DNA of 44,522 nucleotides from Candidatus Faecivicinus avistercoris (GTDB lineage Bacteria; Bacillota; Clostridia; Christensenellales; Aristaeellaceae): NCBI GenBank assembly GCA_018716805.1, contig DVJL01000052.1, forward strand, positions 1 to 44,522, in the 5' to 3' direction. The translations under genes and the position numbers were made by a program. This document shows, piece after piece, positions 16,207 through 25,350 of the stretch. Positions within the stretch are counted from its first letter, which is position 1, and each line of letters starts with the position of its first letter. The notes below the pieces were generated by a model. That model saw only the letters and a list, made by a program, of their open reading frames with translations, did not search any database and had not been told where the DNA came from.

Positions 16207-17847
16207 ATGAAATTGAGAAAAACGGTTTGCATGTTGATTGCGGCCGCGCTGCTGTTTGCGCTGGCCGGCCTGGGCGCATCCGCCGAGGACCTTTCCGAAG
16301 GCTCGCGCGGCGACGAAGTGGAGCAGGTGCAGGCGCGCCTGGTTGAGCTGGGCTACCTCGCCGGCGCGGCGGACGGCATCTTCGGCGCGCAGACGGCGGC
16401 GGCGGTCGAGCTGTTTCAGTACTTTCACGATCTCGGCGTCACCGGCGTGGTCAACGACGCCACCTATGAAAGGCTGTTCGACGCCGACGTGCGCGCGCTT
16501 CGCGCCCAGCTGTCCAGCGGCGACCGCGGCGACGAAGTGGTCGCGCTTCAGGAGAAGCTGATCCGGTATGGCTTTCTGCGCGACAATGCCGACGGCATCT
16601 ATGGCGGCAACACGGCCGACGCGGTTCAGGCGTTTCAGGAGCACCTGATCGCGCAGGGCATCGACGAAAACGAGGTCTATGGCGTCAGCGCCACCGGCGT
16701 CGCCACGCCGCTGACGCAGGAATACCTGTTCAGCGAGACCTATTCGACCTATCTCGAGACGCTCGCGCCCGGCGCGTCCGGCGGCGAGGTGCGCCGCGTG
16801 GAGCGCAGGCTGTACGATCTGGGCTATCTCGACGCCGATCCCGATGACGAGTACGACAGCTACGCCGTCGAGTGCGTGACCGCGTTTCAGCAGGCCTCCG
16901 GCCTGACCGCGGACGGCACGGTGAACCGCGCGACGGTCGATGCGCTGTTCGCCTCGGATGCGGCGGTCGCCGGCCGGTTTGTGGCGCACGACATCGCGCT
17001 GGGCGACGACAACGGCGCAGTCCGAAGCGTGCAGCGGCTGCTCAACCAGTACGGCGTGCTGTCCGACGTCGAGGACGGCGAGTTCGGCTCGCTGGTCCAG
17101 GCCGGCATCGAGCGGATGTACGCCTACCTCTCCGAGCAGGGCAGCGAGTACGCCGCGCTGTTTGCCGATCCGACGCAGCTGTCCGCCGAGGCGCAGGATG
17201 TGCTGGCCGAGGAGGATCTGTTCTACTACGTCGAGGACGTCGAATCCGGCGCGTCCGAGGAAGTGGTCGAGCGCGTCCAGCGCCGGCTGCACACGCTGTA
17301 CTACCTCTCGCGGTTTGAAATCGACGGCATCTACGGCGGCGATACCCGCGACGCCATCGAACAGTTCCAGCAAAACAACGGCCTCGAGGTGACCGGCGTG
17401 GCCGACGAGGAGACGCAGCGGCTGCTGTTCTCCGCCGATCCGGTGGGAGACTGGACGCAGTACAAGCTCGAAATCAGCCTGGACGACCAGTATGTCTACG
17501 TCTACGAGCTGAACGCGCAGGGCGAATACGAGCAGATCGACGCGTTCATCTGCTCGACCGGACTGGGCGACTCCACGCCGCGCGGGATCTTCACGCAGAC
17601 GCAGCCGCTGGACCGCTGGCACTATTTCACGAAGTTTGAGTGCTGGGCGCAGTACGCCTACCAGATCGAGGGCGACATCCTGTTCCACTCCGTGCTCTAC
17701 AGCCAGCGCGACACGAGCACGCTGCGCGTGAATTCCGTCTACGCGCTGGGCAGCAAGGCGTCGCACGGCTGCGTGCGGCTGCAGGTCGAGGACGCCCAGT
17801 GGATCTATGAAAACTGCGAATCCGGCACGGTCGTGGTCGTCTATTGA
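16207..17847 (+). CDS. Secreted L,D-transpeptidase (YkuD) with repeated peptidoglycan-binding domains
   Basis: 546 residues from the ATG at 16207, 8 bases after GGAG. A signal peptide (1-25, ASA before EDL) is followed by about five peptidoglycan-binding type 1 repeats of 60-90 residues. These are recognisable by phrases such as LVELGYLAGAADGIFGAQT, GFLRDNADGIYGGNT and EIDGIYGGDTRDAIEQFQ. The fourth repeat is divergent. The YkuD catalytic domain fills the carboxyl end (about 420-546), with His494 in LFHSVLYS and the nucleophile Cys522 in SHGCVRL. Such enzymes form 3-3 cross-links in peptidoglycan. Upstream sequence is AT-rich with TATAGT/TATATT boxes near 16141-16151, but no convincing -35. 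Confidence 0.92.
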   Translation: MKLRKTVCMLIAAALLFALAGLGASAEDLSEGSRGDEVEQVQARLVELGYLAGAADGIFGAQTAAAVELFQYFHDLGVTGVVNDATYERLFDADVRALRAQLSSGDRGDEVVALQEKLIRYGFLRDNADGIYGGNTADAVQAFQEHLIAQGIDENEVYGVSATGVATPLTQEYLFSETYSTYLETLAPGASGGEVRRVERRLYDLGYLDADPDDEYDSYAVECVTAFQQASGLTADGTVNRATVDALFASDAAVAGRFVAHDIALGDDNGAVRSVQRLLNQYGVLSDVEDGEFGSLVQAGIERMYAYLSEQGSEYAALFADPTQLSAEAQDVLAEEDLFYYVEDVESGASEEVVERVQRRLHTLYYLSRFEIDGIYGGDTRDAIEQFQQNNGLEVTGVADEETQRLLFSADPVGDWTQYKLEISLDDQYVYVYELNAQGEYEQIDAFICSTGLGDSTPRGIFTQTQPLDRWHYFTKFECWAQYAYQIEGDILFHSVLYSQRDTSTLRVNSVYALGSKASHGCVRLQVEDAQWIYENCESGTVVVVY

Positions 17848-17931
17848 CCGATTTTCCACAAAAAGGCAGGAAATCGCGCGCCGCGCGTCGAATCTGACCA
17901 AGGAAGACTACTTTCGTCGAGGAGGAAGATC

Positions 17932-18465
17932 ATGAACCTTTGGCACGACATCCGGCCGGCGCGCATGCGCGTGGACGACTTCATGGCGGTCATCGAGATC
18001 GAAAAGGGCTCCAAGAACAAGTACGAGATGGACAAGGAGACCGGCGCGCTGCGGCTGGACCGGATCCTGTACACCTCCACGCACTATCCGGCCAACTACG
18101 GCTTCATTCCGCGCACCTACGCCGAGGACGACGACCCGCTCGACGTGCTCGTGCTGTGCAGCGAGACGATCCGCCCAATGAGCCTCGTGCGCGTGTACCC
18201 GATCGGCTATTTCGCGATGCGCGACGGAAACTCCATGGACGAGAAGATCCTCGCCGTGCCGTTTGGCGATCCGGTGTACAACAGCTATCACGACGTCAGC
18301 GACCTGCCCGCGCACATCGCGGAGGAGATCATGCACTTTTTCGACGTCTACAAGGGCCTCGAGGGCGACAAGGAGACCGAGATCGCCGGCGCTTATGGGC
18401 GCGAAGAGGCGCTGAAGATCATCCAGAAGTGCTACGACGCCTACATCGAAAAGTTCTGCCGCTGA
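17932..18465 (+). CDS. ppa: Inorganic pyrophosphatase (family I)
   Basis: 177 residues, the size of bacterial soluble family I enzymes. It hydrolyses pyrophosphate to two phosphates in the cytoplasm, pulling biosynthetic reactions forward. The PPase signature [10 protein letters not shown] holds the metal-binding aspartates, and [18 protein letters not shown] and EGDKETEI are also conserved. GAGGAGG lies about 7 bases before the ATG. It stands between the transpeptidase and metA. I see no clear promoter in the 84-base gap upstream, so it may depend on read-through. Confidence 0.95.
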   Translation: MNLWHDIRPARMRVDDFMAVIEIEKGSKNKYEMDKETGALRLDRILYTSTHYPANYGFIPRTYAEDDDPLDVLVLCSETIRPMSLVRVYPIGYFAMRDGNSMDEKILAVPFGDPVYNSYHDVSDLPAHIAEEIMHFFDVYKGLEGDKETEIAGAYGREEALKIIQKCYDAYIEKFCR

Positions 18466-18486
18466 CGGCGCATCTGCCGTTCCCCT

Positions 18487-18537
18487 CGCCGCGGCCATTG
18501 GCCGCGGCGAAAAAATGTCCGGCGGGTGCCGGACATT
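18487..18537 (+). terminator. Tandem hairpins between ppa and metA
   Basis: Two perfect hairpins lie side by side. The first has 10 pairs (18487-18496 with 18500-18509, loop ATT) and is followed by A6. The second has 10 pairs (18514-18523 with 18528-18537, loop GGGT). Neither has a U-run. They end about 11 bases before the metA ribosome binding site and may attenuate or stabilise the transcript. I found no SAM riboswitch signature here. Confidence 0.5.
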
Positions 18538-18562
18538 CCACTCTCATGAAGGAGGTCTGCCC

Positions 18563-19483
18563 ATGCCCGTCTGCATTCCCGACGCACTGCCCGCCGCGAA
18601 AGTCCTCGCCTCGGAGAACATCTTTGTGATGACGCGCCAGCGCTCGACGCATCAGGACATCCGCCCGCTGCACATTGCGGTGCTCAACCTGATGCCGACC
18701 AAGGAGGCGACCGAGACGCAGCTGCTTCGGCTGATCGGCAACACGCCGCTTCAGGTGCATGTGACGCTTCTGCGCACGGCGACCTACGAGTCGCAGCACA
18801 CCGCGCACCGGCACCTTTCGACGTTCTACCGCACGTTTGAGGAAGTGCGCGGGGAGAAGTTCGACGCGCTCATCATCACTGGCGCGCCGGTCGAGCAGAT
18901 GGAGTTTTCCGAGGTCGGCTACTGGCGCGAGCTGGAGCGCGTGATGGCGTGGGCGAAGGAGAACGTGTTCTCCACGCTGTTCATCTGCTGGGCCGCGCAG
19001 GCGGGGCTGAACTACTTCTACGGCATCCGCAAGCGCGTGCTGAAGGAGAAGATGTTCGGCGTGTTCCCGCACCGGGTGCTCGACCGGTCGTGCAAGCTGG
19101 TGCGCGGGTTTGACGACGAATTCTTCATCCCCGTCAGCCGCCACACCGCCGTCGACGAGGCGGCCGTCTACGCCAGCAACCGCCTTCGCGTGGTCGCGGC
19201 GTCGGAGGAATCGGGCATCGGCCTGATCGTCAGCGACGACGAGCGCTTTGTGTTCGCCACGGGCCACAGCGAGTACGACGCCGGCACGCTCGCCGCGGAG
19301 TACTTCCGCGACGTGAACCGGGGACTGCCCATCGCCGTGCCGCGCCACTACTTCCCGGACGACGATCCCGCCCGGCCGCCCGTCGTCCGCTGGCGAAGCC
19401 ACGCAAATCTGCTGTTTCAGAACTGGCTCAACTACTACGTCTATCAGGAGACGCCGTATAATCAAATTGTGGCGGGGGAGTAA
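18563..19483 (+). CDS. metA: Homoserine O-acyltransferase (MetA), predicted acetyl-CoA specific
   Basis: 306 residues, typical for MetA. It activates homoserine by O-acylation, the first committed step to methionine. Catalytic Cys142 (FICWAAQAG), His235 and Glu237 (FATGHSEYD) are present. Residue 111 is glutamate in ITGAPVEQ. Structural work on MetA linked Glu111 to acetyl-CoA and Gly111 to succinyl-CoA use, so I predict O-acetylhomoserine as product. The start is the ATG at 18563, 6 bases after AAGGAGGT; the open frame extends 16 codons upstream through a hairpin. The stop codon sits in the loop of a hairpin that opens the structured repeat element. Confidence 0.95.
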   Translation: MPVCIPDALPAAKVLASENIFVMTRQRSTHQDIRPLHIAVLNLMPTKEATETQLLRLIGNTPLQVHVTLLRTATYESQHTAHRHLSTFYRTFEEVRGEKFDALIITGAPVEQMEFSEVGYWRELERVMAWAKENVFSTLFICWAAQAGLNYFYGIRKRVLKEKMFGVFPHRVLDRSCKLVRGFDDEFFIPVSRHTAVDEAAVYASNRLRVVAASEESGIGLIVSDDERFVFATGHSEYDAGTLAAEYFRDVNRGLPIAVPRHYFPDDDPARPPVVRWRSHANLLFQNWLNYYVYQETPYNQIVAGE

Positions 19484-19537
19484 ACTCCCTCGCCAGGTGC
19501 CGCGGCTCAAATTGAAAATTTGAGCCGCGGCAGTTTT
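19471..19537 (+). terminator. metA stop-codon hairpin and 16-pair hairpin with T4
   Basis: A 10-pair hairpin (19471-19480 with 19485-19494, one G-U) holds the metA stop codon TAA in its 4-base loop. A perfect 16-pair stem follows (19498-19513 with 19517-19532, loop GAA), then GTTTT. The second hairpin looks like a working rho-independent terminator. Confidence 0.7.
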
Positions 19538-19553
19538 GCCTTCCAGGCGAAAC

Positions 19554-19757
19554 CGCAGAATCCTGCGGATTCTGCGCCTCCTGCCACCCCCACCAAATTT
19601 CGCTCGCGCCGCTTTGCAGCACAAGCGAAATTTGCAAGGAAGCGATTTTTGCGGCGGGAAATCCCATTTCCCAGAGCAAAAATCAGCACCCGTTCCCGAC
19701 GTACACGCCGCCGGGAACGATTTATATGCGAGAGGGCTGCGGCCCTCTCGCTTTTTT
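19554..19757 (+). repeat. Structured intergenic repeat, copy A (core 19633-19751)
   Basis: Successive inverted repeats fill this stretch: 19554-19563/19567-19576; 19595-19604/19624-19633; outer 19644-19652/19676-19684 enclosing 19656-19662/19666-19672; 19691-19698/19712-19719; and 19728-19736/19743-19751 followed by T6. The 119-base core aligns without gaps to 25430-25548, with about 20 differences. The last hairpin with T6 is a good intrinsic terminator for metA. The short open frames here are not convincing genes. Confidence 0.8.
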
Positions 19758-19824
19758 AAGGGTTTTTCGCCCTTTTGCCCTTTCGCAAAAATTCATCCAG
19801 ATTTGATAATTGCGGTATTCCGGC

Positions 19825-19853
19825 TTTACCGCGGTCGATTATTCTGGTATCAT
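19825..19853 (+). promoter_or_regulatory. Possible pst operon promoter
   Basis: TTTACC (19825-19830) and TG-G-TATCAT (extended -10, 19845-19853) are 17 bases apart. The predicted transcript would begin only about 14 bases before the first pstC ATG, but about 59 bases before the alternative ATG at 19919. I cannot see a clear repeated PhoP box. Confidence 0.4.
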
Positions 19854-19873
19854 TACGAAAGGACGATTGTCGA

Positions 19874-20746
19874 ATGAAAGAACACAGTCTTCGGCTCGGG
19901 CGGGCGAGGGAGAGGATCATGCACATCCTGTTTCTCGTGGCGGCCTGCGCGTCGGTCGCGGCGGTGGCGCTGATCTGCGCCTTCCTGTTTGCCAACAGCA
20001 TTCCCGCGTTTGTCGAGATCGGCCCGCTGAACTTCTTGCTGGGCACCGTGTGGCGGCCCGGCAACGACCTCTACGGCATCTTTCCGATGATTATGGGCAG
20101 CCTGTACGTCACGGCGGGCGCGCTTTTGCTGGGCGTGCCCATCGCGCTGCTGACGGCGATCTTTCTGGCGCGGTTCTGCCCGCCCAGGATCTACCGCCTG
20201 CTCAAGCCCGCGGTCAACCTGCTGGCGGGCATCCCGTCGGTCGTGTACGGATTCTTCGGGCTGGTGGTGCTGGTGCCGTTCGTGCGCAACACGTTCGGCG
20301 GAAACGGCAACAGCATCCTGACGGCGTCGGTGCTGCTGGCGATGATGATCCTGCCGACGATCATCGGCGTGGCCGAGGCGGCGATCCGCGCAGTGCCGGA
20401 GAGTTACTACGAGGGCAGCCTCGCGCTGGGCGCCACGCACGAGCGCAGCGTGTTCTTCGCGGTGTTCCCGGCGGCAAAGTCGGGCGTCATGGCGGGCGTC
20501 ATCTTAGGCGTCGGCCGCGCGGTGGGGGAGACGATGGCGGTCATCATGGTCGCCGGCAACCAGCCGCGCCTGCCCAGCTCGATTCTGGAGGGCGTGCGCA
20601 CGCTGACGACCAACATCGTCATGGACATGAGCTACGCCATCGGCCTGCACCGCGAGGCGCTGATCGCCACGGGCACGGTGCTGTTCGTGTTCATTATGCT
20701 GATCAACGTGCTGTTTTCGCTGGCGAAGAGGAGGTCGGAGCGATGA
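19874..20746 (+). CDS. pstC: Phosphate ABC transporter permease PstC
   Basis: 290 residues, about six membrane segments starting near residue 17. [16 protein letters not shown] and the EAA-type loop [20 protein letters not shown] are typical of PstC, as is [20 protein letters not shown]. With PstA it forms the channel for phosphate. The ATG at 19874 has AAAGGA about 10 bases upstream. An alternative in-frame ATG at 19919, after AGGGAG, would remove the short cytoplasmic tail. The stop overlaps the pstA start by 4 bases. The periplasmic-type binding protein gene pstS, normally just upstream, is not in the window. Confidence 0.93.
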   Translation: MKEHSLRLGRARERIMHILFLVAACASVAAVALICAFLFANSIPAFVEIGPLNFLLGTVWRPGNDLYGIFPMIMGSLYVTAGALLLGVPIALLTAIFLARFCPPRIYRLLKPAVNLLAGIPSVVYGFFGLVVLVPFVRNTFGGNGNSILTASVLLAMMILPTIIGVAEAAIRAVPESYYEGSLALGATHERSVFFAVFPAAKSGVMAGVILGVGRAVGETMAVIMVAGNQPRLPSSILEGVRTLTTNIVMDMSYAIGLHREALIATGTVLFVFIMLINVLFSLAKRRSER

Positions 20747-21585
20747 GGCGGGCGAGGCGCCGCGACCCGCTGTCCGTCGCGCTGCGGGTGCTCGTCTGGG
20801 CGGCGGCGGCCGTGACGGCGGGCGTGCTGGTATTGCTGGTGGGCTACATCTTCATCATGGGCATTCCAAATCTGTCGCCGGAGCTGTTCGCGTGGGAGTA
20901 CACGTCGGACAACTGCTCGATGATGCCGGCGCTGATGGGCACGCTGGCGATGACGGGACTTTCGCTGCTGATCGCCGCGCCGCTGGGCATCTTTTCGGCG
21001 ATCTATCTGGTCGAGTACGCGCCGAAGTCGAGCCGGCTGGTGAAGGTCGTCCGGATGACCTCGGAGACGCTCTCGGGCATCCCGTCGATCGTCTACGGTC
21101 TGTTCGGCTACCTGTTCTTTCTGGTTCAGCTGCGCATGACGTACTCTCTGCTGGCGGGCGCGTGCACGCTGGCGATCATGATCCTGCCGCTGATCATGCG
21201 CACGACGGAGGAGGCGCTGCTGGCCGTCGATCCGATGTACCGCGAGGGCAGCTTCGGCCTGGGCGCGGGGCGGCTGAGGACGGTGTTTCGCATCGTGCTG
21301 CCGTCGGCAGTGCCGGGCATTCTGTCGGGCATCATACTGGCGACGGGCCGCATCGTCGGCGAGACGGCGGCGCTGATGTACACGGCGGGCACGGCGGCCA
21401 ACCATCCGGAGACGCTGATGACGTCGGTGCGCACGCTGTCGGTGCACATGTATGTGCTCTCCGGCGAGGGCCTGCACATCGATCAGGCCTACGCGACGGC
21501 GGCGGTGCTGCTCGCGGTCGTCGCCGGCATCAACGCGCTGTCGTCCTTCATCGCAAAGCGTCTGAACAAAGGGGTAAGAGGATGA
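20743..21585 (+). CDS. pstA: Phosphate ABC transporter permease PstA
   Basis: 280 residues with about six membrane segments. [20 protein letters not shown] and the cytoplasmic loop [20 protein letters not shown] are family marks, and [20 protein letters not shown] corresponds to the closing PstA block. It pairs with PstC. The ATG overlaps the pstC stop (ATGA), with GAGG in the preceding codons as ribosome binding site. The end overlaps pstB by 4 bases, so the three transporter genes are translationally coupled. Confidence 0.94.
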   Translation: MRRARRRDPLSVALRVLVWAAAAVTAGVLVLLVGYIFIMGIPNLSPELFAWEYTSDNCSMMPALMGTLAMTGLSLLIAAPLGIFSAIYLVEYAPKSSRLVKVVRMTSETLSGIPSIVYGLFGYLFFLVQLRMTYSLLAGACTLAIMILPLIMRTTEEALLAVDPMYREGSFGLGAGRLRTVFRIVLPSAVPGILSGIILATGRIVGETAALMYTAGTAANHPETLMTSVRTLSVHMYVLSGEGLHIDQAYATAAVLLAVVAGINALSSFIAKRLNKGVRG

Positions 21586-22331
21586 ATAAGTTTGAAATCC
21601 GCAATCTGGATCTGTACTACGGCACGTTTCAGGCGCTCAAGGGCATCAACATGGACATCGCCGAGCACAAGATCACCGCGATGATCGGCCCGTCCGGCTG
21701 CGGCAAGAGCACGCTGCTCAAGTCCCTCAACCGGATGAACGACCTGGTCGAGGGCTGCCGGATCACCGGCAGCGTGACCCTCGACGGCGAGGACGTCTAC
21801 GGCGGCATGGACGTAAACCTGCTGCGCAAGCGCGTGGGCATGGTGTTTCAGAAGCCGAACCCGTTTCCGATGTCGATCTACGACAACGTCGCCTACGGGC
21901 CGCGAACCCACGGCGTGCGCGGCCGCGCGAAGCTGGACGAGATCGTCGAGCGCTCGCTGCGCGACGCGGCGATCTGGGACGAGGTCAAGGATCGTTTGAA
22001 AAAGAGCGCGCTCGGCCTCTCTGGCGGCCAGCAGCAGCGGCTGTGCATCGCGCGGGCGCTGGCGGTCGAGCCGGAAGTGCTCTTGATGGACGAGCCGACC
22101 TCGGCGCTCGATCCGGTGTCGACATCGAAGGTCGAGGAGCTGGCGATGTCGCTGAAGCAGAACTACACCATCGCCATCGTCACCCACAACATGACGCAGG
22201 CGCTGCGCATCTCCGACTGCACGGGCTTTTTCCTGCTGGGCGACCTGATCGAGTTCGGCGAGACGGAGCAGATCTTCTCCAACCCCCGCGACAAGCGCAC
22301 GGAGGATTACATCACAGGGAGGTTTGGCTGA
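21582..22331 (+). CDS. pstB: Phosphate ABC transporter ATP-binding protein PstB
   Basis: 249 residues, the usual PstB length. Walker [10 protein letters not shown] (36-44), the Q-loop [20 protein letters not shown], which is diagnostic of PstB, signature LSGGQQQR (146-153), Walker B VLLMDEP and the H-loop THN are intact. It powers high-affinity phosphate import through PstCA. A single base separates its stop from the phoU start. Confidence 0.96.
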   Translation: MNKFEIRNLDLYYGTFQALKGINMDIAEHKITAMIGPSGCGKSTLLKSLNRMNDLVEGCRITGSVTLDGEDVYGGMDVNLLRKRVGMVFQKPNPFPMSIYDNVAYGPRTHGVRGRAKLDEIVERSLRDAAIWDEVKDRLKKSALGLSGGQQQRLCIARALAVEPEVLLMDEPTSALDPVSTSKVEELAMSLKQNYTIAIVTHNMTQALRISDCTGFFLLGDLIEFGETEQIFSNPRDKRTEDYITGRFG

Positions 22332-22332
22332 T

Positions 22333-22989
22333 ATGAGGACCCGGTTTGACGAGCAGCTCTCGCAGCTCAACGCCGATCTGATCGACATGGGCACCATGAT
22401 CGAGTACGCCATCGAATCCAGCGCGAACGCGCTGATTTCGCTCGATGGCGAGCTGGCGAGGAAGATCGTGGCGTTCGACCACGATGTGGACCGCAAGGAG
22501 CGCGACATCGAATCGCTGTGCCTGAAGCTGATTCTGCACCAGCAGCCGATCGCCCGCGACCTGAGGCTGATCTCGGCGGCGCTGAAGATGATCACGGACA
22601 TGGAGCGCATCGGCGACCAGGCGGCCGACATTGCCGAGATCGTGACGATGATGGTGCGCGACAACCCGCCGCGCATTCCCGGCCACTTTCAGGACATGGC
22701 GCGCGCGACGACCGGCATGGTGCGCAGCGCGATCGACGCGTTCGTCACGCGCGATCTGGAGCTTGCGCGCAGGGTGATCGAGCAGGACGACATCGTCGAT
22801 GGCCTGTTCAACGACGTGCGCGGCGACCTGATCGACCTGCTGGCGCGCAGCCCCGAGCGCGGCGGGCAGGCGCTGGATCTGCTGATGATCGCCAAGTACT
22901 TCGAGCGCATCGGCGACCATGCCACGAACATCGCCGAGTGGGTGGAATTCGCCATCACCGGCACGCACAACGAGGAGGGCGAAGCATGA
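22333..22989 (+). CDS. phoU: Phosphate signalling protein PhoU
   Basis: 218 residues made of two similar three-helix PhoU repeats. Each has the metal-binding acidic motif around ERIGDQAADIAE (first half) and ERIGDHATNIAEW (second half). PhoU links the Pst transporter to the PhoR kinase and represses the Pho response when phosphate is ample. The ATG at 22333 is preceded by AGGGAGG. An in-frame TTG at 22324 overlaps that site and is not used here. It overlaps the response regulator gene by 4 bases. Confidence 0.95.
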   Translation: MRTRFDEQLSQLNADLIDMGTMIEYAIESSANALISLDGELARKIVAFDHDVDRKERDIESLCLKLILHQQPIARDLRLISAALKMITDMERIGDQAADIAEIVTMMVRDNPPRIPGHFQDMARATTGMVRSAIDAFVTRDLELARRVIEQDDIVDGLFNDVRGDLIDLLARSPERGGQALDLLMIAKYFERIGDHATNIAEWVEFAITGTHNEEGEA

Positions 22990-23666
22990 TCTACTATGTG
23001 GAAGACGACGAGAGCATCCGGGATTTGCTGCTGTATGCGCTCAGGCAGAGCGGCTTTGAGGCCGTGGGCTTTTCCGACGGCGCGGCGTTTTGCGAGGCCA
23101 TCGACGCGGGACGGATGCCGGAATTGATCCTTTTGGACATCATGCTGCCCGGCGAGGACGGCATCTCGATCCTCCGGCGGCTCAAGCAGGACGGCCGCAC
23201 GGCGAACATTCCCGTGATCATGCTCACGGCGAAGGGCTCGGAGTACGACAAGGTGCTCGGCCTCGACGTCGGCGCGGACGATTACGTCACCAAGCCGTTC
23301 GGCGTCATGGAGCTGATCGCGCGCATCAAGGCCACGCTGCGCCGGGCCGGAAAGCTCAGCAACCGGCGGCAGTTCAGCTACGGCGGCATCGTGCTCGACG
23401 ACGAATCGCACACCGTCACCGCCAATGGGACGCCGGTCACGCTGACGTTCAAGGAGTACGAGCTGCTGCGCTACCTGCTCGAAAACGAGGGCATCGCGTT
23501 CGACCGCCCGCAGCTGCTCAACGGCGTCTGGGGCGTGGACTACTTCGGCGGCACGCGCACAGTGGACGTGCACATCCAGACGCTGCGCCAGAAGCTCGGC
23601 CCCTGTGGGGACTGCATTGAGACCATCCGCGGCTTTGGCTACCGGATCGGAGGGAAAGCCCGATGA
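22986..23666 (+). CDS. phoP: OmpR/PhoB-type response regulator (PhoP)
   Basis: 226 residues. The receiver domain (1-120) has the acidic pair EDD (6-8), Asp51 in LLDIMLPGEDG, and a KPF switch lysine. The winged-helix DNA-binding domain (about 130-224) shows LTFKEYELLRYLLENEG and GTRTVDVHIQTLRQKLG. It lies between phoU and a phoR-like kinase with 4-base overlaps on both sides, so it is almost certainly the phosphate-starvation regulator. Whether it should be called PhoP or PhoB is only naming. Confidence 0.93.
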   Translation: MIYYVEDDESIRDLLLYALRQSGFEAVGFSDGAAFCEAIDAGRMPELILLDIMLPGEDGISILRRLKQDGRTANIPVIMLTAKGSEYDKVLGLDVGADDYVTKPFGVMELIARIKATLRRAGKLSNRRQFSYGGIVLDDESHTVTANGTPVTLTFKEYELLRYLLENEGIAFDRPQLLNGVWGVDYFGGTRTVDVHIQTLRQKLGPCGDCIETIRGFGYRIGGKAR

Positions 23667-25342
23667 AGGATCGGATCTACCGCGGCACGGTGCGCATCGT
23701 GCTGGCGTCGATTGCCATCTTCAGCCTGATCTTTGCGGTCGGGCTTTACTTCGTGTTCACCGGACACTTTCAGAACCAGCTCCGCACGGAGCTGGAGCTG
23801 CTGGCGGGCGCGATGAACGCCGCGGAGGATCCCGAGACGCTGTTTGCGCTGTGGAGCGGCGAGGGCGCCGGCACAAGGCTGACGCTCATCGCCCAAGACG
23901 GCACGGTGCTGGCCGACACGGAGGCGGAGGCCGGCGAGATGGAGAACTACGCCGGGCGGCCCGAGGTCGGGCAGGCGCTCGAAACGGGCTTCGGCTCGGC
24001 GCGCCGCCAGTCGCCGACCTTGGATGAGATGACCTACTACGTCGCCCAGCGGCTCGACGACGGAAACGTGCTTCGGCTGGCGGGCGACCTGCAGAGCGTC
24101 GTCAGCGTGCTGCTGGGCGCGTTTCTGTGCGTGTTCCTCGCCGCGCCGCTGACGCTGCTGGCCAGCTCGGTGATGGCCGAGCGGACGACGCGGGCAATCA
24201 TCCGCCCCATCGACGCGCTGAACCTCGACAAGCCTTCGGAAAACGAGATCTACGACGAATTCGCGCCGCTGCTGGCGCGGCTGTCGGTGCAGAACCGCCG
24301 CATCGAGAGCCAGATGCGCGAGCTGTCCCGCCGGCAGACCGAGTTCGCCGCGATCACGGCCAGCATGTCCGAAGGGCTGGTCATCCTAAACGCCCGCGCC
24401 GAAGTGCTCTCGATGAACGACGCCGCGCGGCGGATCTTCCGCGTTGGCGACGCCGACTATACGGGCCGCTATGTGCTGGCGCTGCACCGCTGCCCGGAGC
24501 TGATGCGCGCCATCCGCGGCGCGCAGGCCGGCAAGCCGGTCACCGAGCAGATGCGCACGAACGGCCGCGTCTACCAGCTGATCGCCAGCCCTGTGCGCGA
24601 GGGCGACGGGACGGCCGGCATGCTCTTGCTGATCCCCGACGTGACCGAGCGCGTCGAGGCGGAGCGCAACCGCCGCGAGTTCTCCGCCAACGTCTCGCAC
24701 GAATTAAAGACGCCGCTGACGTCGATCATGGGCTGTGCGGAGCTGTTGCGCAGCGGCATCGTCCGGGAGGAGGACGTGGCGAAGTTCTCCGGCCAGATCT
24801 ACGATTCCGCCCAGCGGCTGCTCAGGCTCGTCGAGGACATCATCCACCTGTCCCGGCTGGACGAGGGCGCGCCGGTGGCGATGGCGGAGATGGATCTGGC
24901 CGAGGTTGCGAAGGAGGTCTGCGGGCGGCTGCAGTCCACCGCCGACGACGCCGGCATCCCGCTCCGGCAGCAGCTCAAGAGCGCGAAGATCGTCGCCGCG
25001 CGGCAGATGATGGACGAGCTGATTTCCAACCTCGTGGACAACGCGATCAAGTACAACCGCCCCGGCGGCGACGTGACCGTCGAGGTCGAGCCGCTCGGGG
25101 ACGGCGCGCGGCTGACCGTCCGCGACACGGGCATCGGCATCGACTCCGAGCACCACGCGAAGATCTTCGAGCGGTTCTACCGCGTGGACAAGAGCCATTC
25201 GCGCGAAATCGGCGGCACCGGCCTCGGCCTTTCGATCGTCAAGCACATCGCGGCCCTGCATCAGGCGAGCATCGACATCGACAGCGAGCTCGGGCAGGGA
25301 ACGCAGATCACCGTGATCTTTCCCGCGGAACCCGAGGCGTAG
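23663..25342 (+). CDS. phoR: Sensor histidine kinase (PhoR)
   Basis: 559 residues. A membrane segment at about residues 10-32, an external domain, a second membrane segment near 150-172, a PAS domain (about 220-325), and HisKA with His346 in FSANVSHELKTPLTSI follow in order. The ATPase domain shows N box VDNAIKYNR, G1 DTGIGI and GGTGLGLSIVKHI. It should phosphorylate the PhoP-like regulator under phosphate limitation. It is the last gene of the operon. A GGGGGAG/CTCCCCC hairpin starts 9 bases after the stop. Confidence 0.94.
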   Translation: MKDRIYRGTVRIVLASIAIFSLIFAVGLYFVFTGHFQNQLRTELELLAGAMNAAEDPETLFALWSGEGAGTRLTLIAQDGTVLADTEAEAGEMENYAGRPEVGQALETGFGSARRQSPTLDEMTYYVAQRLDDGNVLRLAGDLQSVVSVLLGAFLCVFLAAPLTLLASSVMAERTTRAIIRPIDALNLDKPSENEIYDEFAPLLARLSVQNRRIESQMRELSRRQTEFAAITASMSEGLVILNARAEVLSMNDAARRIFRVGDADYTGRYVLALHRCPELMRAIRGAQAGKPVTEQMRTNGRVYQLIASPVREGDGTAGMLLLIPDVTERVEAERNRREFSANVSHELKTPLTSIMGCAELLRSGIVREEDVAKFSGQIYDSAQRLLRLVEDIIHLSRLDEGAPVAMAEMDLAEVAKEVCGRLQSTADDAGIPLRQQLKSAKIVAARQMMDELISNLVDNAIKYNRPGGDVTVEVEPLGDGARLTVRDTGIGIDSEHHAKIFERFYRVDKSHSREIGGTGLGLSIVKHIAALHQASIDIDSELGQGTQITVIFPAEPEA

Positions 25343-25350
25343 ATGTGGAC

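Noticed and set aside
16171..17901. Minus-strand open frame of 576 codons
   Set aside because: It is fully antisense to the L,D-transpeptidase gene, whose catalytic motifs and ribosome binding site are clear.
18466..18562. SAM riboswitch or T-box upstream of metA
   Set aside because: The gap is only 97 bases and holds two simple hairpins. No SAM-I core or T-box motif is visible.
19520..19759. Small open frame in repeat copy A, with a similar peptide from copy B
   Set aside because: Peptide similarity follows from the DNA repeat. Stems are kept while codons are not, there is no ribosome binding site, and the frame runs through a terminator.
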